Positions 1-7,701 of a stretch of DNA of 64,000 nucleotides are shown in pieces. Source of the stretch: Rhodovulum sp. 12E13. GTDB taxonomy: Bacteria > Pseudomonadota > Alphaproteobacteria > Rhodobacterales > Rhodobacteraceae. Every line of letters starts with the position of its first letter. Positions within the stretch are counted from its first letter, which is position 1. The notes under the pieces are model-generated. The model worked only from the letters and a program-made list of their open reading frames with translations. It did no database searches and was not told the DNA's origin. Location: NCBI RefSeq assembly GCF_003340565.1, contig NZ_QPLK01000004.1:186001-250000 (forward strand). Direction: 5' to 3'. The position numbers and the translations under genes are program-made.

Positions 1-2
1 TC

Positions 3-512
3 CGCGGCCACCTCGCCGACGACATGAGCCTCTACCTCCACCGTCCGAGCGTGACCGACCCGAGCGTGGCACCCGAGGGGGGCGACACCTTCTACGCCCT
101 CTCGCCGGTGCCGCATCTGGGCCACGACGACCCGGTGGACTGGGCCGCGGAGGCCGACCGCTACAAGGAAAAGGTCGCCGCCAATCTCGAACGCGCGATC
201 CCCGGCTTCCGCGAGCGGATCTCGGCCGAGGTGACGTTCACGCCCGAGGATTTCCGCGACCGCTACCTGTCGCCCAACGGCTCGGGCTTCTCGCTCGAAC
301 CGCGCATCCTGCAATCGGCGTGGTTCCGCCCGCACAACGTGAGCGAAGAGGCGCAGGGCCTCTTCCTCGTGGGCGCGGGCACCCACCCCGGCGCGGGCGT
401 GCCGGGCGTCGTCTCGTCGGCCGACGTTCTGGCGCAGGTCGTGCCCGACCCCGAGCGCCTCTCGCCCCGCGCCGCCGCCCCTTCCACCCCGCAGAGGATG
501 GCCGCCGAATGA
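3..512 (+). CDS. crtI: Phytoene desaturase CrtI (3' part only)
   Basis: Open from the left edge, so only about the last 169 residues are present. It ends in the typical CrtI/CrtD-family C-terminus: a GAGTHPGAGVPG glycine-rich segment that contacts FAD, followed by a short tail. CrtI introduces double bonds into phytoene (to neurosporene in Rhodobacter) at the membrane. The stop codon overlaps the crtB start (ATGA, 509-512), so the two genes are translationally coupled, as in crtIB operons of purple bacteria. The preceding codons (RGHLADD) read into the window without an in-frame start, confirming that the gene begins outside. Confidence 0.95.
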   Translation, partial: RGHLADDMSLYLHRPSVTDPSVAPEGGDTFYALSPVPHLGHDDPVDWAAEADRYKEKVAANLERAIPGFRERISAEVTFTPEDFRDRYLSPNGSGFSLEPRILQSAWFRPHNVSEEAQGLFLVGAGTHPGAGVPGVVSSADVLAQVVPDPERLSPRAAAPSTPQRMAAE

Positions 513-1690
513 GCCCGACCGACGCCACCGCCGCCGACCTGCCCCGCGACCGGGCGCTCCCCGCCGACGTGACGCCGCTGCCCGCCCGAGGGCGACCGCG
601 GCCGATCCACGGCATCGACCCCGACGATCTGGCGGCCTGCGAGGCGTCGATCCGCACCGGCTCGTTCTCGTTCCATGCCGCCTCGCGGCTGATGCCGGCG
701 CGCTATCGGGCGCCGGCCATGGCCCTCTACGCCTTCTGCCGGCTGGCCGACGATTCGGTCGATCTGCAGGACGAGAAGACGGCCGCGGTGCTGCGCCTCG
801 GCGAGCGGCTCGACCGTGCCTATGCCGGCCGGCCCGAGAACGCCCCCGAGGATCGCGCCTTCACCGCGATGGTCGAGGCGACCGGCCTGCCGCGCGCCCT
901 GCCCGAGGCACTGCTCGAGGGGCTGGCGTGGGACGCGATGGAGCGCCGCTACGCCACCCTGTCGGAGCTGCGCGCCTATTCGGCCCGCGTCGCCTCGACC
1001 GTTGGCGCGATGATGGCCGTCATCATGGGCGTGCGCGACCGCCACGCGCTCGCCCGCGCCTGCGACCTGGGCGTGGCGATGCAGCTGACCAACATCGCCC
1101 GCGACGTGGGCGAAGACGCGCGCGCGCACCGCATCTACCTGCCGACCGAGTGGCTGGAAGATGCACGCATCGCCGAGGTCAACTTCCTGCGCGAGCCGAT
1201 GCCCTCCGACGCGGTGCGCGACATGGTCAAGCGCCTGCTCGCCGAGGCGCGGCGCCTCTACCTGCGGGGCGAGGCGGGCATTCCCCGCCTGCCCTTCGCC
1301 TGCCGCCCCGGCATCTTCGCCGCCCGGCACATCTACGACGGGATCGGCACGGAGGTCGCGCGCGCGGGCTACGACTCGGTCTCGACGCGGGCGCACACAA
1401 GCCCTGCGCAGAAGGTCGGCTGGCTGATGCTGTCGGGGGCGCGCGCGGTCACCAGCGCGGCGATGCCCTGCCCGGCGGTGCTCTACGCCGCGCCGCTCGA
1501 CGAGACGGCGTTCCTGGTAGAGGCGGCCGCGCGCGAGCCGAGCGGCGACGGGGCGTGGGGCGAGGGGCGCGCCGGCGAGCTCGTGGCTCTGTTCGCCGAG
1601 CTCAAGGCGCGCGATGCCGCCCGCCGCGGCGCGATGCGCCCCGGCCCGTCGCGGATGCGGGGCGGCGCGGTGCGCATCGCCGCCGAGTAG
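509..1690 (+). CDS. crtB: 15-cis-phytoene synthase CrtB
   Basis: 393-residue protein that condenses two GGPP molecules into phytoene, the first committed carotenoid step. Both aspartate-rich metal/diphosphate-binding motifs of squalene/phytoene synthases are visible: DDSVD about residue 79-83 and DVGED about residue 200. The sequence between them (YCR/AFCRLADD, QLTNIARDVGED, RIYLP) is the family signature. The start at 509 overlaps the crtI stop by ATGA. The C-terminal 60 residues are Gly/Ala/Arg-rich and weakly conserved. It forms the left arm of the photosynthesis cluster with crtI and tspO. Confidence 0.96.
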   Translation: MSPTDATAADLPRDRALPADVTPLPARGRPRPIHGIDPDDLAACEASIRTGSFSFHAASRLMPARYRAPAMALYAFCRLADDSVDLQDEKTAAVLRLGERLDRAYAGRPENAPEDRAFTAMVEATGLPRALPEALLEGLAWDAMERRYATLSELRAYSARVASTVGAMMAVIMGVRDRHALARACDLGVAMQLTNIARDVGEDARAHRIYLPTEWLEDARIAEVNFLREPMPSDAVRDMVKRLLAEARRLYLRGEAGIPRLPFACRPGIFAARHIYDGIGTEVARAGYDSVSTRAHTSPAQKVGWLMLSGARAVTSAAMPCPAVLYAAPLDETAFLVEAAAREPSGDGAWGEGRAGELVALFAELKARDAARRGAMRPGPSRMRGGAVRIAAE

Positions 1691-1756
1691 CGGGCCCGCG
1701 GCCACGAACCGCGCGAGATATTGGAACTTCACGCTCCGTCGGCTACTTTCCGATCC

Positions 1757-2233
1757 ATGGATTGGGCGTTGTTCGGCATCTTCCTTCTCGGCTGCATGGC
1801 GGCCGGCTCGACCGGGGCGATCTTCGCGCCCGACGACTGGTATCGCAAACAGCTGCTCAAGCCGAGCTGGACGCCGCCCGACTGGCTGTTCCCGCTGGCC
1901 TGGACGACGCTCTACATCCTGATCGCGCTGGCCGCGACGCGGGTGGCCCGGCTCCCCGGCGCGGAATACGCGATCGGCCTCTGGGCGGTGCAAATGACGC
2001 TCAACGCGCTGTGGTCGCCGATCTTCTTCGGCGTCCGCCGTATCCGCGCCGCACTGGTCGCCGTGGGGGCGCTGTGGCTCGCCGTGTTCGCCACGATGGT
2101 CGCCCTTTTCAGGCTCGACTGGCTCGCGGGGTTGATGTTCGTACCCTACATCGCGTGGGTATCGGTCGCCTTTTCGCTCAACTTCTGGATCTGGCGGAAC
2201 AACGAGGACACCTACGCCCAGCCCGCCGGATGA
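1757..2233 (+). CDS. tspO: TspO/MBR family tryptophan-rich sensory protein (CrtK)
   Basis: 158 residues with five predicted membrane spans and many tryptophans and aromatics (LKPSWTPPDWLF, WAVQMTLNALWSPIFF, LNFWIW), the TspO/peripheral benzodiazepine receptor signature. In Rhodobacter sphaeroides TspO is an outer-membrane protein that modulates photosynthesis gene expression, probably through porphyrin intermediates. It follows crtB by 66 nt, the usual crtI-crtB-tspO order. The start at 1757 gives the standard length; an upstream in-frame ATG at 1721 would add 12 residues not typical of the family. In Rhodobacter crtC or crtD follows directly; here unrelated genes do. Confidence 0.94.
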   Translation: MDWALFGIFLLGCMAAGSTGAIFAPDDWYRKQLLKPSWTPPDWLFPLAWTTLYILIALAATRVARLPGAEYAIGLWAVQMTLNALWSPIFFGVRRIRAALVAVGALWLAVFATMVALFRLDWLAGLMFVPYIAWVSVAFSLNFWIWRNNEDTYAQPAG

Positions 2234-2303
2234 CCGCCGGCGCGGGTGGGGGCGTGGCTCCGACCGGCTTTCCGCACCGACCGCTCGCTGTTAGACTTCC
2301 GTC

Positions 2304-2975
2304 ATGTCTCAGGCCCTGATCTCCCGCGCAGGCTACAGCCGCGCCGAGCACGTGTCGGACGTGGTCGTGCACCTTGTCGCGCTCGCGGCCGCGCTCGCGG
2401 GCGTGCCGGTGCTCATCGCGCTCGCGGTGATCTGGCACGGCAACGTGTCGGCGGTGACCGCGATCTCTGTCTACGGCGTGACGCTGATCGCCATGATCGG
2501 CTGCTCGGCGCTTTACAACGCGTTTCCGCGAGCGGGGCTTTCGTGGCTCTATCGGCGGCTCGACCATGCGGCGATCTACTTCAAGATCGCGGGCACCTAC
2601 ACGCCGTTCACCCTGCTGTCGGGTCAGGGCGGGTGGCTGCTGACCGGCCTGTGGGGCGCGGCGCTCGCGGGCTCGGGCCTGCGCGCCTTTGCCTCGGGCC
2701 GGTGGAAATGGGTGGCGTTCGGTCTCTACCTCGCCATGGGGTGGGCGGCGGTGCTGGTGGGCTGGCCGATGCTGGCGGCGCTCTCGGCCCCCGTACTGGG
2801 GCTGATGCTGACGGGCGGCATCCTCTACACCGTCGGCACCGTGTTCCTTCTGTGGGAGCGGCTGCCGTTCCACAACACGATCTGGCACGTCTTCGTCATG
2901 TCTGCGACGGCCGTGTTCTTCGTGGCGGTGACGCTGCACCTGTCGGACTCGGCGGTGCTGGCGGCCACGCCATAG
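2304..2975 (+). CDS. Hemolysin III / adiponectin-receptor family membrane protein
   Basis: 223 residues with about seven hydrophobic segments. The HlyIII/PAQR pattern is clear: an N-terminal Glu-His (AEHVSD), then SALYNAFP, RRLDHAAIYFKIAGTYTPF and a C-terminal NTIWHVFVM segment. The conserved Ser/Asp/His residues at these places bind zinc in the family. Bacterial members are hydrolase-like membrane proteins of poorly known role, and haemolysis is not generally shown. It is the first gene after tspO and marks the left edge of the accessory block. An IS3 remnant lies just downstream. Confidence 0.88.
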   Translation: MSQALISRAGYSRAEHVSDVVVHLVALAAALAGVPVLIALAVIWHGNVSAVTAISVYGVTLIAMIGCSALYNAFPRAGLSWLYRRLDHAAIYFKIAGTYTPFTLLSGQGGWLLTGLWGAALAGSGLRAFASGRWKWVAFGLYLAMGWAAVLVGWPMLAALSAPVLGLMLTGGILYTVGTVFLLWERLPFHNTIWHVFVMSATAVFFVAVTLHLSDSAVLAATP

Positions 2976-3026
2976 GGGGCTGCCCCAGCCGTTCTGGTTC
3001 GTGTGTTCTTGCCCGGTTGATCTTGC

Positions 3027-3168
3027 CAGCGCGGCCGCCTGCTCGAGCCGATCGGCAACATCCCGCCCGCCGAAGCGGAACCCCGCTTCCATGCCCGGTC
3101 CAACGAGCTCGCCATGGTGGCGTGACACAAACAAATCAGCCTCCGGTAAGCCCGGCGTGGTTCATGGT
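3027..3168 (+). mobile_element. IS3-family transposase C-terminal remnant
   Basis: In the frame ending at TGA 3123-3125 the sequence reads LLEPIGNIPPAEAEPRF..., the common C-terminus of IS3-family OrfB integrases. It is followed by an AMVA end and then by a stretch (about 3126-3168) that resembles the usual IS3 right end, CCTCCGGTAAGCCCGG...GTTCA. Upstream codons are degenerate, so only the extreme 3' end of the element survives. The 397-base gap from 2976 to 3372 otherwise holds nothing I recognise. Confidence 0.65.
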
Positions 3169-3372
3169 GGCAGACGGGAGAGCAGGTGGGCGGAACTCGG
3201 TCGGATCGAAGCGGCGCATTGCGGGTCTCCTCGGCGGGCTCGGGCCTCCGAGGTTACCCGACTGGCGCCCAAGAACAGAGCGCGAACCAACACGGTTTGC
3301 GGACACCGCCCGCACTTACGCTCAAACACCAGCTTGCGAAGGTTCAAACGGCATGGCACACCTACCCGCCAG

Positions 3373-3446
3373 GGCGAGTTGGCGGAGTGGTTACGCAGCG
3401 GATTGCAAATCCGTGTACACCGGTTCGATTCCGGTACTCGCCTCCA
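3373..3446 (+). tRNA. tRNA-Cys(GCA)
   Basis: Acceptor strands GGCGAGT (3373-3379) and ACTCGCC (3436-3442) pair fully. The anticodon loop reads ATTGCAAAT with anticodon GCA, and the T-arm GGTTCGATTCC is standard. The discriminator base is T (U73), the main cysteine identity element, and CCA is encoded at 3444-3446. Length is 74 nt. It lies between an IS3 remnant and a gene-poor, decayed stretch, a plausible integration target, although I found no second copy of its 3' end in the window. Confidence 0.95.
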
Positions 3447-4239
3447 CCTGATTTCACTGGGTTTTTCGGCATCGAGCGCCCTCGCGGGAGGCGCGAACGC
3501 CCGCGCTTTGAACCTCGGTTCGAACCCCGGTTTGAACCGCCTCCAGACCGACTCGGCCGCGCGTCGGGACAGGCATCCTGCCGATCCCACGAAGCTCGGG
3601 GGGCCATCAGATGGGCGCTTTCGTCCGGTCACCATAACGGTGGTAAGACCGCATGTCCTTCTGCGGCAGGCGCGTGACGGAGTGGTTCGCCCTACACTCG
3701 GCTTGCTGGTCTTGCCCAGCACGGCGGTGCCCTCCATGAAGCAGGGCGTTTCAGGGTGGTCACGTGGGGCTCTCCCCGGTGTGACGACGGCCCAGGGAGA
3801 GCGGAGTTCGGCGACAGGGGTATGACGCCCTGGGAAGCGGAGCGGTCAGATGGAGAGCGGCGGTGCCCCGCTGTCCGTCAGGGGGACCGCGGCGCTTGCC
3901 CCAGAAGCCGGTCGGCGACCGGTGGCGGCCTCAACAAATGGTGCGGCCGCGAACGCCCCGCCCCGACCGGCGCTGCACGATCTCGAGGGCGTCGGGCACA
4001 GAAAGCGCCAGGCAGTCACGCGCACGAAGCCATGCCACCACCGCGCCACGCTCGGCGCGCCATGCCCGCCGTCGACCGCCCGGTGACCTCCAGGGGGCGT
4101 CCGGATCGAAGTGGAGGTTTCGGCACCGGTCATGCCTCGCGCGCCTCGATGCTCGCCCTGCGGCCGGATGCGTCGAAGACCGCCCGGGTGTTCGTCCCCG
4201 GCATCGACACCGATCCGGGGCGGCCGCCGACCGGGCGCG
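3447..4239. other. Gene-poor decayed stretch after tRNA-Cys
   Basis: Nearly 800 bases with no protein I can support on either strand; long frames here are GC-driven and lack family motifs. It includes a 12-nt imperfect triplication (3504-3539). The right end grades into a metallophosphoesterase remnant. Confidence 0.5.
3504..3539. repeat. Three 12-nt imperfect tandem repeats
   Basis: Units CGCTTTGAACCT (3504-3515), CGGTTCGAACCC (3516-3527) and CGGTTTGAACCG (3528-3539). The middle unit resembles a tRNA T-arm, but no acceptor or anticodon arm can be fitted around it. Confidence 0.7.
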
Positions 4240-4405
4240 CGTCCATCCCGAGCGGGTCACCATGGAGCTGTCGGGCCACGTCGTCCTGGTGGTGCACGAC
4301 CGCGAGGCGCTGGGCGACGGCGGCGTGCCCGGCGGTGTCTCCGTCGCCGTCTCCGGCCACTCGCACAAGCCGTCGGCCGGGGCCGGCCTCCGGTCAGCCG
4401 GGTGA
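4240..4405 (+). pseudogene. Metallophosphoesterase (YfcE-like) C-terminal fragment
   Basis: The frame ending at TGA 4403-4405 reads VTMELSGHVVLVVHDREALG...VSVAVSGHSHKPS. This is the C-terminal half of YfcE/MJ0936-type phosphodiesterases: the VxLxG...VxLVHD strand and the metal-binding GHSHKP motif. The N-terminal half with its D-x-H and GNCD motifs is not recognisable upstream, so the gene is truncated. A broken serine hydrolase begins 4 nt later. Confidence 0.6.
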
Positions 4406-4409
4406 CGCG

Positions 4410-4817
4410 ATGCGCGCGGCCCGCCTCCTCGCCGCGGCGTGCCTCGTCCTCGCCGCCGCGGCGCCGGCGCGGGCGGAGGAGCCGATGGGGCTGACCGCCC
4501 GCCTCGGCGCGACGCTGGACGCGTTCCGCGCGGACTACGGCTTTCCCGGCGCGACGGCCGCCCTCGCCCTGCCGGACGGACGGCTCGTGACGGCCGCGAC
4601 GGGCTTCGCCGACGTCGAGGCGGGGCGCGAGATGACCCCCGGCACGCGGATGCTGGCCGCGAGCATCGGCAAGACGGTCGTCGCGGCCACCGTGGCGTGT
4701 GCGGGCGGCTATCGCACCACCCGAAACTTCATCAACAGGGCCTACCTCGTGGCGGGCAAGCTCAGGCACCTGCCGGAGTCCCCCTGCACAACAAAATCTC
4801 GGATGGTCCTCGCCTGA
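4410..4817 (+). pseudogene. Serine hydrolase (beta-lactamase-like) 5' fragment fused to a transposase tail
   Basis: Residues 1-22 form a clear signal peptide (MRAARLLAAACLVLAAAAPARA). Residues 23-95 match the N-terminus of class C beta-lactamase/penicillin-binding-like hydrolases (FPGATAALALPDGRLVTAATGFAD) and end at the catalytic S-x-x-K motif, SIGKT. Right after it, about 4696, the frame changes character to GGYRTTRNFINRAYLVAGKLRHLP, which resembles the C-terminal end of ISL3-family transposases. The Y-x-N and K-T-G motifs of the hydrolase are missing, so it cannot be functional. The chimera looks like the scar of a transposon end. Confidence 0.65.
4696..4805 (+). mobile_element. Transposase C-terminal scrap, ISL3-like
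   Basis: About 35 codons (GYRTTRNFINRAYLVAGKL...) resemble the tail of ISL3-family DDE transposases, which typically end with a GYR-x-x-x-NFI-x-x-x-YL-x-AGKL pattern. No terminal repeats were identified. The family assignment is tentative. Confidence 0.4.
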
Positions 4818-5206
4818 CGCAGTACAGAGACGCCCACACAACCCGGGAAGAAGCCAAGATTATAGCAGGCTCGCTCGGAGCGCCCTCATGTGCCCGTCCC
4901 TGGGCGCCGAGCGGTTGTCGCGGCAAAGTGCCCGGGTCTCGGCCTGTCGCGGCACTGGCTATCGGGCGTGGCAGGCGGCAGTCTCGGTCCATGCCGGGAT
5001 GGCCGTCTCGGGCCGGACCGCTCGTCCGGTCCCGGATCGCGCTATCGGAACACCGAAAAGCAGCCATGCCTTCCGGCGCGTGCGCATGACCGGCAGGGGA
5101 TGTGCCGGGCATCCGTCGTCTCTGCATGAAAACCTTGTTCCCCCGCGCCGCTTGGCCGACAAACGAGGGACGAGCCCAGCGCCGTCACGTCATCGGGCAG
5201 GTATGC
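4818..5206. other. Intergenic remnant region
   Basis: 389 bases with no supported gene on either strand. It separates the decayed hydrolase/transposase chimera from the SLC13 permease. I see no clear promoter or terminator. Confidence 0.4.
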
Positions 5207-7075
5207 ATGACCGCCGACCAGATGCTGATTTCCGCCATTCTGGTCGCCACGATGGCTCTGTTCCTGTGGGGCCGGTTCCGGCACGACGTCGTCGCCCTGG
5301 CGGCGCTGATGGCCTGTGTCGTCGCGGGGCTGGTGCCGGCAGACGAGGCCTTCGCCGGGTTCGGCCACCCGGCCGTGATCACGGTGGCCTGCGTGCTGAT
5401 CCTCAGCCGGGGGCTGCAGGACACGGGGGCCGTCGACTGGCTGGCGCGCAGCGTCCTGCCGCGCGAAGCGGGGCGGCTGACGAGCATGGCGGCGCTGATG
5501 GGGCTGGGCGCGGCCATGTCGGGGTTCATGAACAACGTGGGCGCGATGGCGCTGCTGATGCCGGTCGCGGTGCAGCTTGCGGACCGGCTGGAGCTGTCGC
5601 CCGGGCAGGTCCTGATGCCGCTGGCCTTCGGCACCATCCTCGGGGGCATGACGACGCTGATCGGCACGCCGCCCAACCTGATCGTCTCGGGCTTCCGGGC
5701 CGAGGCGGGGCTCGGCCAGTTCGCGATCTTCGACTTCGCGCCCGTCGGGGTCGCCGTGGCTACGGCCGGGGTGATCCTCGTCGCGTTGGTCGGCTGGCGG
5801 CTCGTCCCCGCGCGCAAATCGGCGACCGAGGCCGGCTTCGACACGGGCGCCTATTTCACGGAACTGCGCGTGCCGGAAGGCAGCAAGGCGGCCGGTCTCA
5901 CCTTGCGGGCCTTCGAGCGCGAGATCGAGGACAGCGACGTGCAGATCGTCGGCCTGATCCGCAACGACGTCTACCTGACCGCACCGCATGGCGGCAGGCA
6001 CATCCGCGCCGACGATGTCCTGGTGCTTCAGGCAGAGGTGGATGCGCTGGCAGAGGCGCTGTCGGTATTCGACATCGAGCTGGAACAGTCGATCGTGGGG
6101 CCGGACGAGACGGCCGGCGGCAACGGCGACGACGATGTGGCAGAGCGCGCAGGGGGCGCGGCGGCCCGTAGCGAGGCCGACACCCACAAGCACGACGGCG
6201 CAGACCGCGCGGCCAGCCGCGACATCGTGCTGCGCGAACTGGCGGTTCTTCCGGGGTCGAGCCTTGTGGGTCGCTCGGCGAGGCAGATGCACCTGCGCGC
6301 GCGCTACGGGCTCAACCTGCTCGCGGTGTCGCGCGAGGGGACTCCCCCGCGCTCCGGCCTTCGCAATGCAGAGCTGAAATCAGGCGACCTGCTCCTCGTC
6401 CAGGGCCCGGTCGAGGCCGTGGCCGAGTTCGTCAGCGACACGGGCTGCGTGCCGCTGGGGGCGCGCGACCTGCGCATTCCGGACAAGCGCATGGCCCTGA
6501 TCGCCGCCGCGATCATGCTGGGGGCGATCGCGCTGGTGACGCTGGGCGCGCTGCCGGCGGCGGCCGCCTTCGCGCTCGGCGTGCTGGCGTCGATGGTGGC
6601 GGGCACGGTGCCGCTTCGGCAGATCTACACCTCCGTCGACTGGCCGGTGATCGTGCTTCTGGCGGCGCTGATCCCGGTGGCCGGCGCGATGCAATCCACG
6701 GGCGCCGCGGAACTGCTGGCGCGGGTTCTCGTCGATACGGTGGCCCGGGGCGACGCGGTGGCCGCTCTGGTCGTGGTGCTGGTCACGACGATGTTCCTGT
6801 CGGACGTGATGAACAACGCCGCCACCGCCGCCGTGCTGTGCCCGATCGCGCTCGGCATCTCGGCGACGCTGGGCGTCAATCCCGACACGTTCCTGATGGC
6901 CGTCGCGATCGGTGCCTCCTGCGCGTTCCTCACCCCGATCGGCCACCAGAACAACACCCTGATCCTCGGGCCCGGCGGATTCCGCTTTGGCGATTACTGG
7001 AAGCTCGGCCTGCCGCTTGAGGTGCTCGTCGTCGCCGTGAGCGTGCCACTGCTGCTGCTCGTCTGGCCGCTGTGA
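5207..7075 (+). CDS. SLC13-family permease with TrkA-C (RCK_C) domains
   Basis: 622-residue inner-membrane transporter. Two hydrophobic blocks (about residues 1-210 and 425-622) each carry the family's repeated loops: MNNVGAMALLMPVA and GTPPNLIVSGF in the first, MNNAATAAVLCPIA and TPIGHQNNTLILGPGG in the second. A central soluble region (about 215-420) contains two TrkA-C-like modules (IVGLIRNDVYL...IRADDVLVLQ; LLAVSREGTPP...LKSGDLLLVQG) separated by an acidic Gly/Asp-rich linker. The family moves sulfate, dicarboxylates or related anions with Na+; substrate unknown here. The start ATG at 5207 begins the first hydrophobic helix; its ribosome site is weak. Confidence 0.88.
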   Translation: MTADQMLISAILVATMALFLWGRFRHDVVALAALMACVVAGLVPADEAFAGFGHPAVITVACVLILSRGLQDTGAVDWLARSVLPREAGRLTSMAALMGLGAAMSGFMNNVGAMALLMPVAVQLADRLELSPGQVLMPLAFGTILGGMTTLIGTPPNLIVSGFRAEAGLGQFAIFDFAPVGVAVATAGVILVALVGWRLVPARKSATEAGFDTGAYFTELRVPEGSKAAGLTLRAFEREIEDSDVQIVGLIRNDVYLTAPHGGRHIRADDVLVLQAEVDALAEALSVFDIELEQSIVGPDETAGGNGDDDVAERAGGAAARSEADTHKHDGADRAASRDIVLRELAVLPGSSLVGRSARQMHLRARYGLNLLAVSREGTPPRSGLRNAELKSGDLLLVQGPVEAVAEFVSDTGCVPLGARDLRIPDKRMALIAAAIMLGAIALVTLGALPAAAAFALGVLASMVAGTVPLRQIYTSVDWPVIVLLAALIPVAGAMQSTGAAELLARVLVDTVARGDAVAALVVVLVTTMFLSDVMNNAATAAVLCPIALGISATLGVNPDTFLMAVAIGASCAFLTPIGHQNNTLILGPGGFRFGDYWKLGLPLEVLVVAVSVPLLLLVWPL

Positions 7076-7620
7076 TCTCTCGACACCCGGGACGGGACAC
7101 CTACTACACCCACGACGAGGCCGACCTGTACTGGAGCGTTCCCGACCTGGCGGACGTTATCATCGAAACGGACCGGCGTTTCGGGGGCGGCGTCAATGTC
7201 ATCGGCCACAGTCTCGGAGCCCGCGGCGCGGTGCTCACCCTTTACGAGGTCGCCAACAGAATGCAGGGCATCCGTCTCGGCCAGATCGTCCTGCTGGCGC
7301 CGGGCATGGATTTCGAGGTCTTCCAGCGCATGCTGCCGCGGATACTGCCGATCTTGGAGGGCATCACCGTCTAGGTTGCAGCCAACGACCGCCCCCTTGC
7401 GCTATCGGTTCAACTGCATGGTTATCCCCGCCTGGGCGAGACGGGGAACGATGTCGCGAGCCTCGACGGCGTCGAGGTCATCGATCTCGGCAACCTCCCG
7501 GCGGGCAGCCCGACTGGTCACCTTTACCACATCCACAGCGAAGCTGTAGGCACCGACCTCAGCCAGCTTCTCAACGACGGGATCCGTGCGGCGGACCGGC
7601 CCGGCCTGCTTCAGGTGGGC
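7072..7620 (+). pseudogene. DUF900-type alpha/beta hydrolase, truncated and interrupted by an amber codon
   Basis: The frame from 7072 shows the nucleophile elbow VIGHSLGAR and LLAPGMDFEVF, hallmarks of DUF900 alpha/beta hydrolases. It stops at TAG 7372-7374, but the same frame continues immediately with family-like sequence (VAANDRPLALSVQLHGYPRLGE, then LDGVEVIDL and LYHIHSEAV) to about 7615. A TAC-to-TAG change in the usual V-Y-V strand would explain it. The N-terminal third of the family is missing, and the fragment abuts the end of the SLC13 gene. This is a nonsense-mutated, 5'-truncated copy; an intact, differently diverged DUF900 protein is encoded at 21507-22793. Confidence 0.75.
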
Positions 7621-7701
7621 ACCAACTGTCCGTCGTCTGCTCCTTGCGAACGGGTTTTCCCCACAGGCATCATCGGGGCGAGTCGGCAAGGGAGGTTCGC
7701 C

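Noticed and set aside
263-1993. Very long open frames on the strand opposite crtI-crtB, and similar antisense frames throughout (for example 7402-9915, 18757-20427, 55834-58323)
   Set aside because: They mirror well-supported genes in a 70% GC genome, are rich in Arg/Gly/Pro/His and carry no family motifs; they are composition artefacts.
3504-3539. Possible second, degraded tRNA (T-arm-like GGTTCGAACCC)
   Set aside because: It is part of a 12-nt tandem repeat, and no acceptor, D or anticodon arms can be drawn around it.
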